A stretch of 46,318 bases of DNA from an uncultured bacterium. GTDB taxonomy: Bacteria > Cyanobacteriota > Vampirovibrionia > Gastranaerophilales > Gastranaerophilaceae. Shown here in pieces: positions 34,154 to 41,822 of this stretch (its first letter is position 1; each line of letters starts with the position of its first letter). The position numbers were made by a program, and so were the translations under genes. The DNA is taken from NCBI GenBank assembly GCA_902792085.1, contig CADAYE010000026.1:1-46318 (forward strand), read 5' to 3'. The notes beneath the pieces are model-generated. The model did no database searches, was not told where the DNA came from, and saw only the letters and a program-made list of their open reading frames with translations.

Positions 34154-35089
34154 TTAATCTACAATTCTTTCAGAATCCGCTTCTTTTTGGGAAATAAATG
34201 TAGAAGACTTTTCCACCGTAATCATTGCTGAAATTTTGTTCCTGAAATGCGATTTCACTTCGGATATATTCAAGAAATCTTCTTTATTTTTAAAAAATCC
34301 GTTCAAATTACGGTATTCAACAATTTTTTTTGCCATAATAATATTTATGCCCGGCAATTCGGAAATAGTTTGTGCATTTGCAAGGTTTATATCAATTTTA
34401 TCGCTGCCTGATAAATCCTGCATATCGACAACATCTTTAGAACTGTCTTTGTTTTCAGAAGTTATAATTTTTTGCTTCCGTAAATCATTAAAATCCACTA
34501 CAATTTGTCCCTGAACTGTGTTTTGCACAATTTTATTTGCGTGTTTTTCATTGTTAACTTTGGGTGTCGGTACAGATTTACTCTTTTTCTCCGGCATAAA
34601 TTCTTCCATACCTTCAATTTTGAAATTACTATCATTTGTGGATAAAAACATCATATTAAGCCGACCGCTTGCTTTATCTATGAAAGAAAACAATGTATCA
34701 AGATATGTATATTCTTCATAAACCGAACAAATTTCTATCCAGCAATTATCAACATTTTCATGATTAGTTTTATCAACAATAAAAGCTCTTAGGGTCTGAT
34801 TTCTTTTTGAAGCCGGATTGTCCATAACAACAATTTTATTGCGAGGAAAATATCTGACTATGCAGTGTTTATTTGACAATGTATTGTTATTAAAAACAAG
34901 TTCTTTCGGGACACTTCTTATTCCGGTTAAAATATATTCTCTTTTTGCTTTTTTTATAAACAAATTAAATGAAATACCTGCAAAAATTATAAGTAAAAAA
35001 CATCCTGCTATTGCAAACGGAAGTTTTGTGGCAAGCAACAAAAATAATAATAAAGATGGAATTATAAGTGCTTTTATTTTTATATTCAT
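34154..35089 (-). CDS. Membrane-anchored ComEA-like helix-hairpin-helix protein
   Basis: A 311-residue protein with two N-terminal transmembrane helices (about 7-25 and 28-47), a soluble middle, a low-complexity Lys/Ser/Asp linker (about 165-225), and a C-terminal helix-hairpin-helix domain (about 233-290): IDINLANAQTISELPGINI and KKIVEYRNLNGFFKNKEDF, as in ComEA DNA receptors. It may bind DNA or mediate protein contacts. It is the first gene of the operon with the radical SAM and Ycf46-like genes; whether it belongs functionally is uncertain. Confidence 0.75.
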   Translation of the reverse strand: MNIKIKALIIPSLLLFLLLATKLPFAIAGCFLLIIFAGISFNLFIKKAKREYILTGIRSVPKELVFNNNTLSNKHCIVRYFPRNKIVVMDNPASKRNQTLRAFIVDKTNHENVDNCWIEICSVYEEYTYLDTLFSFIDKASGRLNMMFLSTNDSNFKIEGMEEFMPEKKSKSVPTPKVNNEKHANKIVQNTVQGQIVVDFNDLRKQKIITSENKDSSKDVVDMQDLSGSDKIDINLANAQTISELPGINIIMAKKIVEYRNLNGFFKNKEDFLNISEVKSHFRNKISAMITVEKSSTFISQKEADSERIVD

Positions 35090-35184
35090 AACACTATAAA
35101 TATTATATTATAAAATGCCAAAAGTAATAATATAAATAAATGAATTAATTTTTTGTAAACCTCTTGAAATTTTTTATTTGTTAT

Positions 35185-35201
35185 ATTACAATTATAGTAA
35201 T
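35185..35201. promoter_or_regulatory. Possible operator for the BlaI-type repressor
   Basis: ATTAC at 35185-35189 and GTAAT at 35197-35201 are perfect inverted halves with a 7-base spacer, 23 bases before the repressor start, in AT-rich DNA. BlaI/MecI proteins often bind TAC...GTA dyads and repress themselves. Position and symmetry are the only evidence. Confidence 0.35.
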
Positions 35202-35224
35202 TAATAGAAAAGTAGGAGTAAATT

Positions 35225-35569
35225 ATGGCTTGCGGTTTTTTAGAAATGGAAATTTTAAATACATTTTGGAATTTGACCTCTGAAAATGAAGACAGAGATA
35301 TTTCAATTCAGGATGTAGTTGACGAACTATCATCAAACGGTGTTGAAAGAGCATACACAACGATTAAAACCGTTATGGACAGACTCGTTTCAAAAAGTAT
35401 TTTGGTTCGTTACAAAACCGGTAAAAAATTCTTTTACAAGGTGACTATGGATAAACGCGAAATGGCACTTGATATGATGAAAGAATTTACCGACAATTTC
35501 TTTGACGGGGACATATCAAAGATGGTTCGTTTTGTTGAAAAAGAGACGGTTGAACTTCTTGTAAAATAG
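35225..35569 (+). CDS. BlaI/MecI/CopY-family repressor
   Basis: A 114-residue protein with the family layout: an N-terminal winged helix (LEMEILNTFWN, DVVDELSSNG, AYTTIKTVMDRLVSKSILVRY and wing KTGKKFFYKV) and a dimerising C-terminal helix pair (MMKEFTDNFFDGDISKMV). AGTAGGAG is a good ribosome site. No BlaR1 sensor protease is adjacent, so the inducer system is unknown. It is followed two bases later by an unknown gene and probably heads a five-gene run to 38.5 kb. Confidence 0.88.
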   Translation: MACGFLEMEILNTFWNLTSENEDRDISIQDVVDELSSNGVERAYTTIKTVMDRLVSKSILVRYKTGKKFFYKVTMDKREMALDMMKEFTDNFFDGDISKMVRFVEKETVELLVK

Positions 35570-35571
35570 TT

Positions 35572-35949
35572 ATGAGTGAAGAACAGAACAAAGACAGACG
35601 CTTTGTTGCGGAAATTTTACGCAATGTCAGGTTGGGAAAATTATCCGTAAGAGAGGCTATGTTGCATTACCCAAAAGATACTAAAGACGAAAGTCTTATT
35701 GCTGCGTATCACGCACTTATTCATTACGAGGCAGATGAGGATATCAGAGCAAGAGATATTTTGTTTCGGGAAGAGCAGGACGATTATCTTGAATTTATTT
35801 ACACTACACTTGCAAACGGAGATGATTTACCGCAAAATATAATAGATTCATACAAAGAGTTTTATGACAAAGCTCCGATTTTGCATGAAAAAAATGCAAA
35901 AGGCTTTTGGAAAAGTTTTTGGAAAAATTTGAATGTAAAGGATGACTAA
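35572..35949 (+). CDS. Hypothetical acidic protein
   Basis: A 125-residue, mainly helical protein, with MLHYPKDTKDESLIAAYHAL in the middle and a Trp/Phe/Lys-rich end, GFWKSFWKNLNVKDD, that could be amphipathic. No family is recognised. The ATG lies two bases after the repressor stop, with no clear ribosome site, so it depends on coupling. Its end is two bases before the secreted protein gene. Confidence 0.7.
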   Translation: MSEEQNKDRRFVAEILRNVRLGKLSVREAMLHYPKDTKDESLIAAYHALIHYEADEDIRARDILFREEQDDYLEFIYTTLANGDDLPQNIIDSYKEFYDKAPILHEKNAKGFWKSFWKNLNVKDD

Positions 35950-35951
35950 AA

Positions 35952-37058
35952 ATGAAAAAGTTATTAGGGATATTAATTGTACTAATGCTATTAATCGGCA
36001 CCATACCAACAAGTAAAGCATGCCTTTTCAAAAAAAATGAAAAAACTGCCCCTGCAATTACACAAACTATAAATAGGCAAAACGCAGATGCTTCAATTCT
36101 TGCCACGATGAATGATGACATGCAAAAAGGAAATACTCTTTGGGTAGGTACATTTCAGATTGTGTGGAATGAGGTTATAGATAATCTTGTTCATCACCCG
36201 ATTGAATTTATCGAAGGTACAACAATCACGGCAAAAAACCTGAATAAAAGAGAATTTAATAAAACTGATATCAGCGAAAATTCTTATTACACAAAATACG
36301 GAATCGTTTCTCCAAAATTAAAAAAAGAAATTGAAAAAGGTATAAAAGAAAAGTTCAATGAAACAAGCGATATTTTAGATTCATTTGATTTTACTTATAA
36401 TCCGATGAAGATATTTGTTTATGCAATGCTTAAAAAAGATTTCAAATTTTTAGAACCTTTTGACAAACTATCTGACGGAGTTTTCGGTACAATTAATAAT
36501 GAAAAAGTTAAATATTTCGGAATAGATTCAAAAAGTTCAGGCAAACTTTACAAAAATGTTTCGGTTCTGTTTTATAATTCAGACAACGATTATGCCGTAA
36601 AACTTAACACCAAAACAAATGACAAAGTAATTTTATACAGGACTGACGAGATTAAAAAATTCAATGAATATTTTGAAGATATAAAATCCAAAGACAAAGA
36701 ATATAATGACCGCAAATATTTCGGGAATTATGACAGATTAAAAGTTCCTGATATTTCGCTCTACCTTATAACAAACTTTAAAGATGTTGAGGGTAAAAAT
36801 ATCAAAAATGCGAATTTCAGAATTGATAAAACCATTGAGACCATTGATTTTAAGATGGATAACGAAGGTGTAAAATTAAAAAGTGAAGCAGCAATGATGA
36901 TGACTTGTACTGCAATGCCGGGGCCAAAACCACAAATCAGATACTATTATTTTGACAAAGATTTTGTATTATTTTTAATTGAGGACGGCAAAAATGTTCC
37001 GTACTATGCAATGCGTATAACAGATGTTGCAAACCTTAATAAAACGGGGAAAAAGTAA
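35952..37058 (+). CDS. Exported hypothetical protein
   Basis: A 368-residue protein with a signal peptide (MKKLLGILIVLMLLIGTIPT, cleavage near SKA). A Cys directly follows the Ala, but the preceding residues fit a lipobox poorly. Mature residues 55-120 read LWVGTFQIVWNEVIDNLVHH and FIEGTTITAKNLNKREFNK. The middle is Lys/Asp/Phe-rich, and the C-terminus is YYYFDKDFVLFLIEDGKNV and YYAMRITDVANL. I cannot assign a family. AAGGA lies 10 bases before the ATG. It is cotranscribed with the repressor, which may control an envelope function. Confidence 0.75.
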   Translation: MKKLLGILIVLMLLIGTIPTSKACLFKKNEKTAPAITQTINRQNADASILATMNDDMQKGNTLWVGTFQIVWNEVIDNLVHHPIEFIEGTTITAKNLNKREFNKTDISENSYYTKYGIVSPKLKKEIEKGIKEKFNETSDILDSFDFTYNPMKIFVYAMLKKDFKFLEPFDKLSDGVFGTINNEKVKYFGIDSKSSGKLYKNVSVLFYNSDNDYAVKLNTKTNDKVILYRTDEIKKFNEYFEDIKSKDKEYNDRKYFGNYDRLKVPDISLYLITNFKDVEGKNIKNANFRIDKTIETIDFKMDNEGVKLKSEAAMMMTCTAMPGPKPQIRYYYFDKDFVLFLIEDGKNVPYYAMRITDVANLNKTGKK

Positions 37059-37061
37059 TAA

Positions 37062-37805
37062 ATGTCCGAACTTTTTTCAAGAAATATTCTCTATTGGGGC
37101 GAAGAAAATCAACGGCTTTTATCTCAAAAGAATGTTGCCGTATTTGGTTTGGGTGGTGTCGGAGGATTTTGTGCTGAGGCACTTGCAAGGGCAGGGGTCG
37201 GAAATCTTACTATTGTTGATTTTGATATGGTTTCCGAATCAAACATTAATCGTCAAAGCGTTGCCCTATACTCTACAATCGGACAAAAAAAGACAGATCT
37301 TTTTGAAAAAAGATTAAAAGACATTAACCCTGAAATAAATATTAAAATTATTGATGATTTTTATACAGAAAATAATCACATTATGACAGGGCAATATGAT
37401 TATGTTGCAGATGCAATAGACACAATGCGTTCAAAAATTCATCTTTTAAAAACCTGTTATGAAAATAAAATTCCGCTCATAAGTTCAATGGGTGCAGGAA
37501 ACAGAATTGACCCGACAAAACTTTATATTGCCGATTTAAAAGATGTGGAAAACCGTAACGCACCGTTTGTATCCAATGTAATTTATCAACTAAAAAAACT
37601 CGGAATTACTCAGGGAATAACTTTTGTTTGTTCAAGAGAAACTCCGCATGCGCAGAAAAAAATAACAGAAAAAGAAGAAATAACGACAAATTCGGGTGAA
37701 AAAATTGAGTTTAATAAAATTATCCCGAGTTCCACTCCGTTTGTTGCTTCATGTTCGGGTATTTTTATGGCATCATATATTGTAAGGAAATTAATTGAGG
37801 GTTAA
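37062..37805 (+). CDS. tcdA: tRNA threonylcarbamoyladenosine dehydratase (TcdA/CsdL)
   Basis: A 247-residue E1-like enzyme of the ThiF/HesA superfamily: GLGGVGGFCAEALARAGVG nucleotide loop, DFDMVSESNINRQ with the adenylation Arg, YVADAIDTMRSKIHLL, and SSMGAGNRIDPTKLYIADL, the last two characteristic of TcdA. It uses ATP to cyclise t6A37 in tRNAs to ct6A. The start is three bases after the preceding gene. Confidence 0.9.
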   Translation: MSELFSRNILYWGEENQRLLSQKNVAVFGLGGVGGFCAEALARAGVGNLTIVDFDMVSESNINRQSVALYSTIGQKKTDLFEKRLKDINPEINIKIIDDFYTENNHIMTGQYDYVADAIDTMRSKIHLLKTCYENKIPLISSMGAGNRIDPTKLYIADLKDVENRNAPFVSNVIYQLKKLGITQGITFVCSRETPHAQKKITEKEEITTNSGEKIEFNKIIPSSTPFVASCSGIFMASYIVRKLIEG

Positions 37806-37808
37806 TAT

Positions 37809-38519
37809 ATGAACATTTTGGTAACGGGTGCATCTAAAGGTATAGGCAGGGTTATTGCGCAGGAATTAAAAAACGCCAGGCATAGGATTTTTGTCAGCGC
37901 AAGAAATGAGCAGGCATTAAAAGAACTTAAACCGACAGGGTATTTGTTGTGCGATTTGGCTAACGAATATGATATATCTAAACTTGGTGATTTTATCGTT
38001 GAAAACAAAATTGATGTATTAATAAATAATGCCGGCGAATACATTTATTCAGAGATTGAAAAAACGAAAATCAATAAATTAAACCACATCGTTGCAGTGA
38101 ATTTAAAAGCCCCGATATACCTTACGGCAAGGGCAGTTCCTTATATGAAAGAAAAAAAATTTGGAAGAATAATAAATATCGGATCAATTTCAGGGGTTAT
38201 GGGCGAAGCAAACGCAAGTCTTTACAGTGCCACAAAATCAGGATTAATCGGATTTTCAAAGGCAACGGCTTTAGAGTTGGCTCAATACGGAATTACAATA
38301 AATACAATAAATCCGGGGTGGGTTGAAACAGAACTCGGCAAAGATTCTATTGAACAAAGCGAATTTAGTCAGGAGGAAATATTAGACTGTATTCCGCAAA
38401 AGCGTTTTGTTGATCCGAAAGAAATTGCCGGAATGATAAAATACCTCATAAGTGATGATGCCAAAGGAGTAACGGGACAATCTATTAATCTTTGCGCAGG
38501 TTTGAGTGTTGGAATTTGA
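37809..38519 (+). CDS. Short-chain dehydrogenase (FabG-like)
   Basis: A 236-residue SDR: TGASKGIG cofactor loop, NNAG, the catalytic Ser in NIGSISG, YSATKSG (Tyr-x3-Lys) and the C-terminal FVDPKEIAGMIKYLISDDAK and GVTGQSINLCAG, all typical of 3-oxoacyl-ACP reductases. Substrate could also be a sugar or other alcohol; no acyl carrier gene is nearby. GAGGG lies 8 bases before the ATG. It is the last gene of the rightward run that begins with the repressor. Confidence 0.88.
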   Translation: MNILVTGASKGIGRVIAQELKNARHRIFVSARNEQALKELKPTGYLLCDLANEYDISKLGDFIVENKIDVLINNAGEYIYSEIEKTKINKLNHIVAVNLKAPIYLTARAVPYMKEKKFGRIINIGSISGVMGEANASLYSATKSGLIGFSKATALELAQYGITINTINPGWVETELGKDSIEQSEFSQEEILDCIPQKRFVDPKEIAGMIKYLISDDAKGVTGQSINLCAGLSVGI

Positions 38520-38542
38520 TTTTTTTATTGTATAATGGATTA

Positions 38543-38722
38543 AAAATTGAATATAATTAGTAGTAGCATAATACTTATGCCGAAGTGGTACTCTGCCGAA
38601 CAAAATGATTAAGTATCATTTTGTGAGAGGGTTTCCCTTGGGGAAACTTCCAACACTGAGTGCATAGTTTTATTGAAAATTGAATATAATTAGTAGTAGC
38701 ATAATACTTATGCCGAAGTGGT
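38543..38722 (+). repeat. 47-bp direct repeat duplicating the tRNA-Leu 5' flank
   Basis: 38543-38589 and 38676-38722 are identical and 133 bases apart. Each holds a TATAAT box and ends 11 bases into the tRNA. The DNA between contains two palindromes, AAAATGAT-TAAGT-ATCATTTT and GTTTCC-CTTGG-GGAAAC. The first copy does not continue into a tRNA. Confidence 0.75.
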
Positions 38723-38792
38723 GGAATGGTAGACACGTGCGTTTCAGGTGCGTATGGAGAAATCTGTGCGGGTTCAAGTCCCGCCTTCGGCA
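38712..38792 (+). tRNA. tRNA-Leu(CAG)
   Basis: A class II tRNA: acceptor GCCGAAG pairs with CTTCGGC, anticodon loop TTCAGGT gives CAG, a variable arm follows (TGGAGAAATCTGTG region), T loop TTCAAGT, discriminator A. CCA is not encoded. A T-run follows at once. Its anticodon stem has two wobble pairs. Confidence 0.9.
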
Positions 38793-39213
38793 TTTTTTAT
38801 TGCTATAAATTTTGATTCAGTTATATTGTCAGGCAATTGTCTGACCTACATCTAATACACCTATCTCCCACGCGGGGAGAGAAATTTTTCTTAATGAACA
38901 ATAGCGAATTTAGAAAAATGAGAGAGGATTATACACTATCTCCCCAACGGGGAGAAAAGAATTTCAATGCGAAACAAAGTTGAGCATTAGAAATTCAAGA
39001 GAGGGTAAAATTAATCTACCCCCTACGGGGAACACACCCTCTCCCGAATTTGTAAATTCACATTCGTTCATTAACAAATTCTGCCCTCAGCACAAGGCAT
39101 ACAGGCTCACACGATTTTGAAGGACAAAAATCGGTTCGCTTTGTATCCCCTACGGAGAGGTAAAAAACCTATCTCCCAATGATTATACACTATCTCCACT
39201 GGGGAGAGAGTCG
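38793..39213. repeat. Intergenic repeat block, copy 1
   Basis: No gene. The block contains GGGGAGA/TCTCCCC hairpins, a GAAATTTTTCTTAATGAAC unit (from 38881) and a 96-bp core at 39027-39122 nearly identical to 40029-40124. It directly follows the leftward prepilin gene and could act as its terminator region. Confidence 0.75.
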
Positions 39214-39891
39214 TTAATAATCCATCTTCCAGCCATTGTCAATAAGGGCTCCATAGCAATAATATACATTATTATTTTTGCATTTAGTTATCTTAGTTTC
39301 TAATGTATCATCAGACTCAGTTGTATAAGAACGATCTACAATCTTCCCCTTATTCGTAACAAAAAAACCGAAAAAATCACGACCGGCTATATTGGGTTTA
39401 TCATTCCCATTGATATCAAATAACATCTGACCAACTATATCTTCAGATTTATTATATGTTGATGCGGGTTTTGTGTATCTCATAATTACACCATTTTTAA
39501 GCATTATTGTAATGCCGGCAGTAGAAGGATTTGCGTTACCACTTTTATTCAAAAACTTATAAGTTACTTTATCTTTTCCTGTTGCAGTCGTTTTCCAACA
39601 ATCCTTTTTTGAATTACTTGCCGTACATTTTTTTACGATAGAAAAATGTTTATCAGAAAGAAGTTTTGCTGGATCGCCAAAATCTGTGTCTGACAAATCT
39701 CTTGTTCTGTGGGCGATAAGTTCGTCCTGCGCAAGTTGTTCGATAGTTGCAGCCATATTTTTGACCTGATTAGCAAAAACACGGTTTTGGATATTATTCA
39801 TCAAAATCGGTACAGTCAAAACTGCAATTACACCAACAATAGTCATTGCCATCAAAAGTTCTGTTAATGTAAAGCCTTTTTTCATACTCAC
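39214..39891 (-). CDS. Type IV prepilin-like protein
   Basis: A 225-residue class III prepilin: short leader MSMKKG, cleavage before FTLTE, Glu5 of the mature protein present, then a hydrophobic helix (LLMAMTIVGVIAVLTVPILM). The body carries three or four Cys, and MLFDINGNDKPNIAGRDFFG in the second half is a DUF-like pilin core with an Asp/Asn loop. It is shared with the next pilin (VVDVTGADKPNMVGVDYF), showing the two are paralogues. GGAGTG lies just before the ATG. Confidence 0.88.
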   Translation of the reverse strand: MSMKKGFTLTELLMAMTIVGVIAVLTVPILMNNIQNRVFANQVKNMAATIEQLAQDELIAHRTRDLSDTDFGDPAKLLSDKHFSIVKKCTASNSKKDCWKTTATGKDKVTYKFLNKSGNANPSTAGITIMLKNGVIMRYTKPASTYNKSEDIVGQMLFDINGNDKPNIAGRDFFGFFVTNKGKIVDRSYTTESDDTLETKITKCKNNNVYYCYGALIDNGWKMDY

Positions 39892-40194
39892 TCCTTTTTT
39901 TATATTATAGCAAAAATTTGATACTCTTGCAATAAACCCAATCTCCCCTTCGGGGAGAGAAATTTTTCTTAATGAGCGATAGCGAATTTAGAAAAATGAG
40001 AGAGGGCTAGGTTTATTAACCCCTAACGGGGAACACACCCTCTCCCGAATTTGTAAATTCACATTCGTTCATTAACAAATTCTGCCCTCAGCACAAGGCA
40101 TACAGGCTCACACGATTTTGAAGATGAAGATCCTGAATCAAGTTCAGGATGACAAAAATCGGTTCGCATTGTATCTCCGCAGGAGAGGTAGATA
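39892..40194. repeat. Intergenic repeat block, copy 2
   Basis: No gene. It has the same order of elements as the block at 38.8-39.2 kb: CCCCTTCGGGGAGAG hairpin, AATTTTTCTTAATGAGC unit and the 96-bp core (40029-40124), plus a GATCCTGAATC...GTTCAGGAT insert. It follows the second prepilin gene at the same distance, so gene plus repeat behave as a duplicated unit. Confidence 0.75.
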
Positions 40195-40860
40195 TTAATC
40201 CAAATATCTCGGTTCGTAACTTGAAAGTTCTACCATTCTGAAACAAGCCGCACCATTACCTGCATTACATAAATCTTTTAATCCGGCAGAGGTTTCTTCT
40301 CCATCAGCATCGCCGTTTACATATCCTGCTATATCTCCGGCTCTGTAACCTTCGCCATCATACCATTCAACCTTCATGATGAAATAATCAACCCCAACCA
40401 TATTAGGCTTATCTGCGCCCGTTACATCAACCACAATCGAAGTTTTACTGTTATCTTTATCATTAACTATACCTATTCCGACACCGTTTTTGAGTAACAA
40501 CACAGCCTGATTGTCTGAATCCTCAGAAGGTATCAATACATCATCAATAACTTTTGCATCCGAATGTCTTTTATAAGTTGTTCCAAACGGTTCACCTGAT
40601 TTTGACCCGTCAAACTTTTGAATAAATGCTTTCGGGTCTTTGTAAATATCAGTTGAAGTAATTTCCGTTGTTCTTTGTTTTGTCAACTCCGATTGGATGA
40701 CATTCCCGATTGATGCTACAGTACCCTTTAACAACGACATTCTTGATTTTTCATGAACATTTTTTAATAAACTCGGCAAAGATAATACCGAAATAATACC
40801 TATAATCAACATCGCAAGCAAAACTTCACCTAAAGTAAAACCATATTTTCTTTTAAACAT
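40195..40860 (-). CDS. Type IV prepilin-like protein
   Basis: A 221-residue class III prepilin with leader MFKRKYG, cleavage before FTLGE and a hydrophobic helix (VLLAMLIIGIISVLSLPSLL). The C-terminal half includes VDVTGADKPNMVGVDYF, an acidic Gly-rich loop and two Cys (LCNAGNGAACF) likely to form a disulfide. It is paralogous to the 39214-39891 pilin. A GAGGT sequence precedes the ATG. Confidence 0.88.
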   Translation of the reverse strand: MFKRKYGFTLGEVLLAMLIIGIISVLSLPSLLKNVHEKSRMSLLKGTVASIGNVIQSELTKQRTTEITSTDIYKDPKAFIQKFDGSKSGEPFGTTYKRHSDAKVIDDVLIPSEDSDNQAVLLLKNGVGIGIVNDKDNSKTSIVVDVTGADKPNMVGVDYFIMKVEWYDGEGYRAGDIAGYVNGDADGEETSAGLKDLCNAGNGAACFRMVELSSYEPRYLD

Positions 40861-40978
40861 ACATAACCTCTTTTTCTTTACTTAAATTTATCATTATTTT
40901 CTTAAAATTTCAATTATCTTGACGATAAATTTTGAGCAAGTTACAATTTTTTTGTATATAAGGTGAAGGGAGTAAAAA

Positions 40979-41680
40979 ATGACTAATATACAAGTTACTC
41001 AAGAAATTTTAGACAAATGCCCCGTAAAAAGAGGCGTTAAAGGCAGTCCGGCACCTATTCCTCAAGAAGGAGCATGGACAAAGTGTAAAGAAATCAAAGA
41101 TATTTCAGGATTGACTCATGGTTGCGGATGCTGCGCGCCACAACAGGGTACCTGCAAACTTACTTTGAATGTAAAAAACGGTATTATACAGGAAGCACTT
41201 GTTGAAACTATCGGATGTTCAGGTATGACCCATTCTGCTGCTATGGCAGGCGAAATTCTTCCGGGTAAAACAATTCTTGAAGCGTTGAATACGGATCTTG
41301 TTTGTGACGCAATCAATGTTGCAATGAGAGAATTATTCTTACAAATCGTTTACGGCAGAACACAATCTGCATTCTCAGAAAACGGTTTGCCTGTTGGTGC
41401 AGGACTTGAAGACTTAGGCAAAGGCTTATGCTCTATGTGCGGTACAATTCACTCTACGGCTCAAAAAGGTGTAAGATACTTACAATTAACCGAAGGATAT
41501 ATTTTAAAACTTGGTTTAGACAAAAATAACGAAGTTATCGGATATCAATTCATTAACCTCGGCAAATTTATGGATGCTATCAAAAAAGGTGTAAATCCTC
41601 AAGAAGCATACGATAAAAATATCGGTACTTACGGCAGATTTGCTGATGCGGTTAAATATATTGACCCGAGAGAAGAATAA
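40979..41680 (+). CDS. NifU-like iron-sulfur scaffold protein, partner of GGGtGRT
   Basis: A 233-residue protein of the IscU/NifU-N fold type: GCGCCAPQQGTCKLTLNV, ETIGCSGMTHSAAMAGEILP and a third cluster, LCSMCGTIHSTAQKGVRYL, give at least six conserved Cys for cluster binding. It is longer than IscU. It is encoded next to a GGGtGRT protein, a recurrent pairing in anaerobes. GAAGGGAG precedes the ATG. No IscS-type desulfurase is in the window, so the assembly route is unclear. Confidence 0.85.
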   Translation: MTNIQVTQEILDKCPVKRGVKGSPAPIPQEGAWTKCKEIKDISGLTHGCGCCAPQQGTCKLTLNVKNGIIQEALVETIGCSGMTHSAAMAGEILPGKTILEALNTDLVCDAINVAMRELFLQIVYGRTQSAFSENGLPVGAGLEDLGKGLCSMCGTIHSTAQKGVRYLQLTEGYILKLGLDKNNEVIGYQFINLGKFMDAIKKGVNPQEAYDKNIGTYGRFADAVKYIDPREE

Positions 41681-41822
41681 TAAACCTGTTCCCCTCTACC
41701 TTTGGGAGAGGGTAGAATTTCTTAATGAACATAGTGAATTTAGAAATTCGGGTGAGGGTTAGATTCTGAAACAAGTTCAGAATGACAGTATAGGATAATT
41801 AATAAAATAAGGAAATAAAAAA
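41681..41822. repeat. Intergenic repeat related to the pilin-downstream blocks
   Basis: A shorter variant of the same family: CCTCTACC/GGGAGAGGGTAG hairpin, AATTTCTTAATGAAC, GAATTTAGAAATTCGGGTGAG and TCTGAAACAAGTTCAGAATGAC. It separates the two genes of the scaffold/GGGtGRT pair. Confidence 0.65.
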
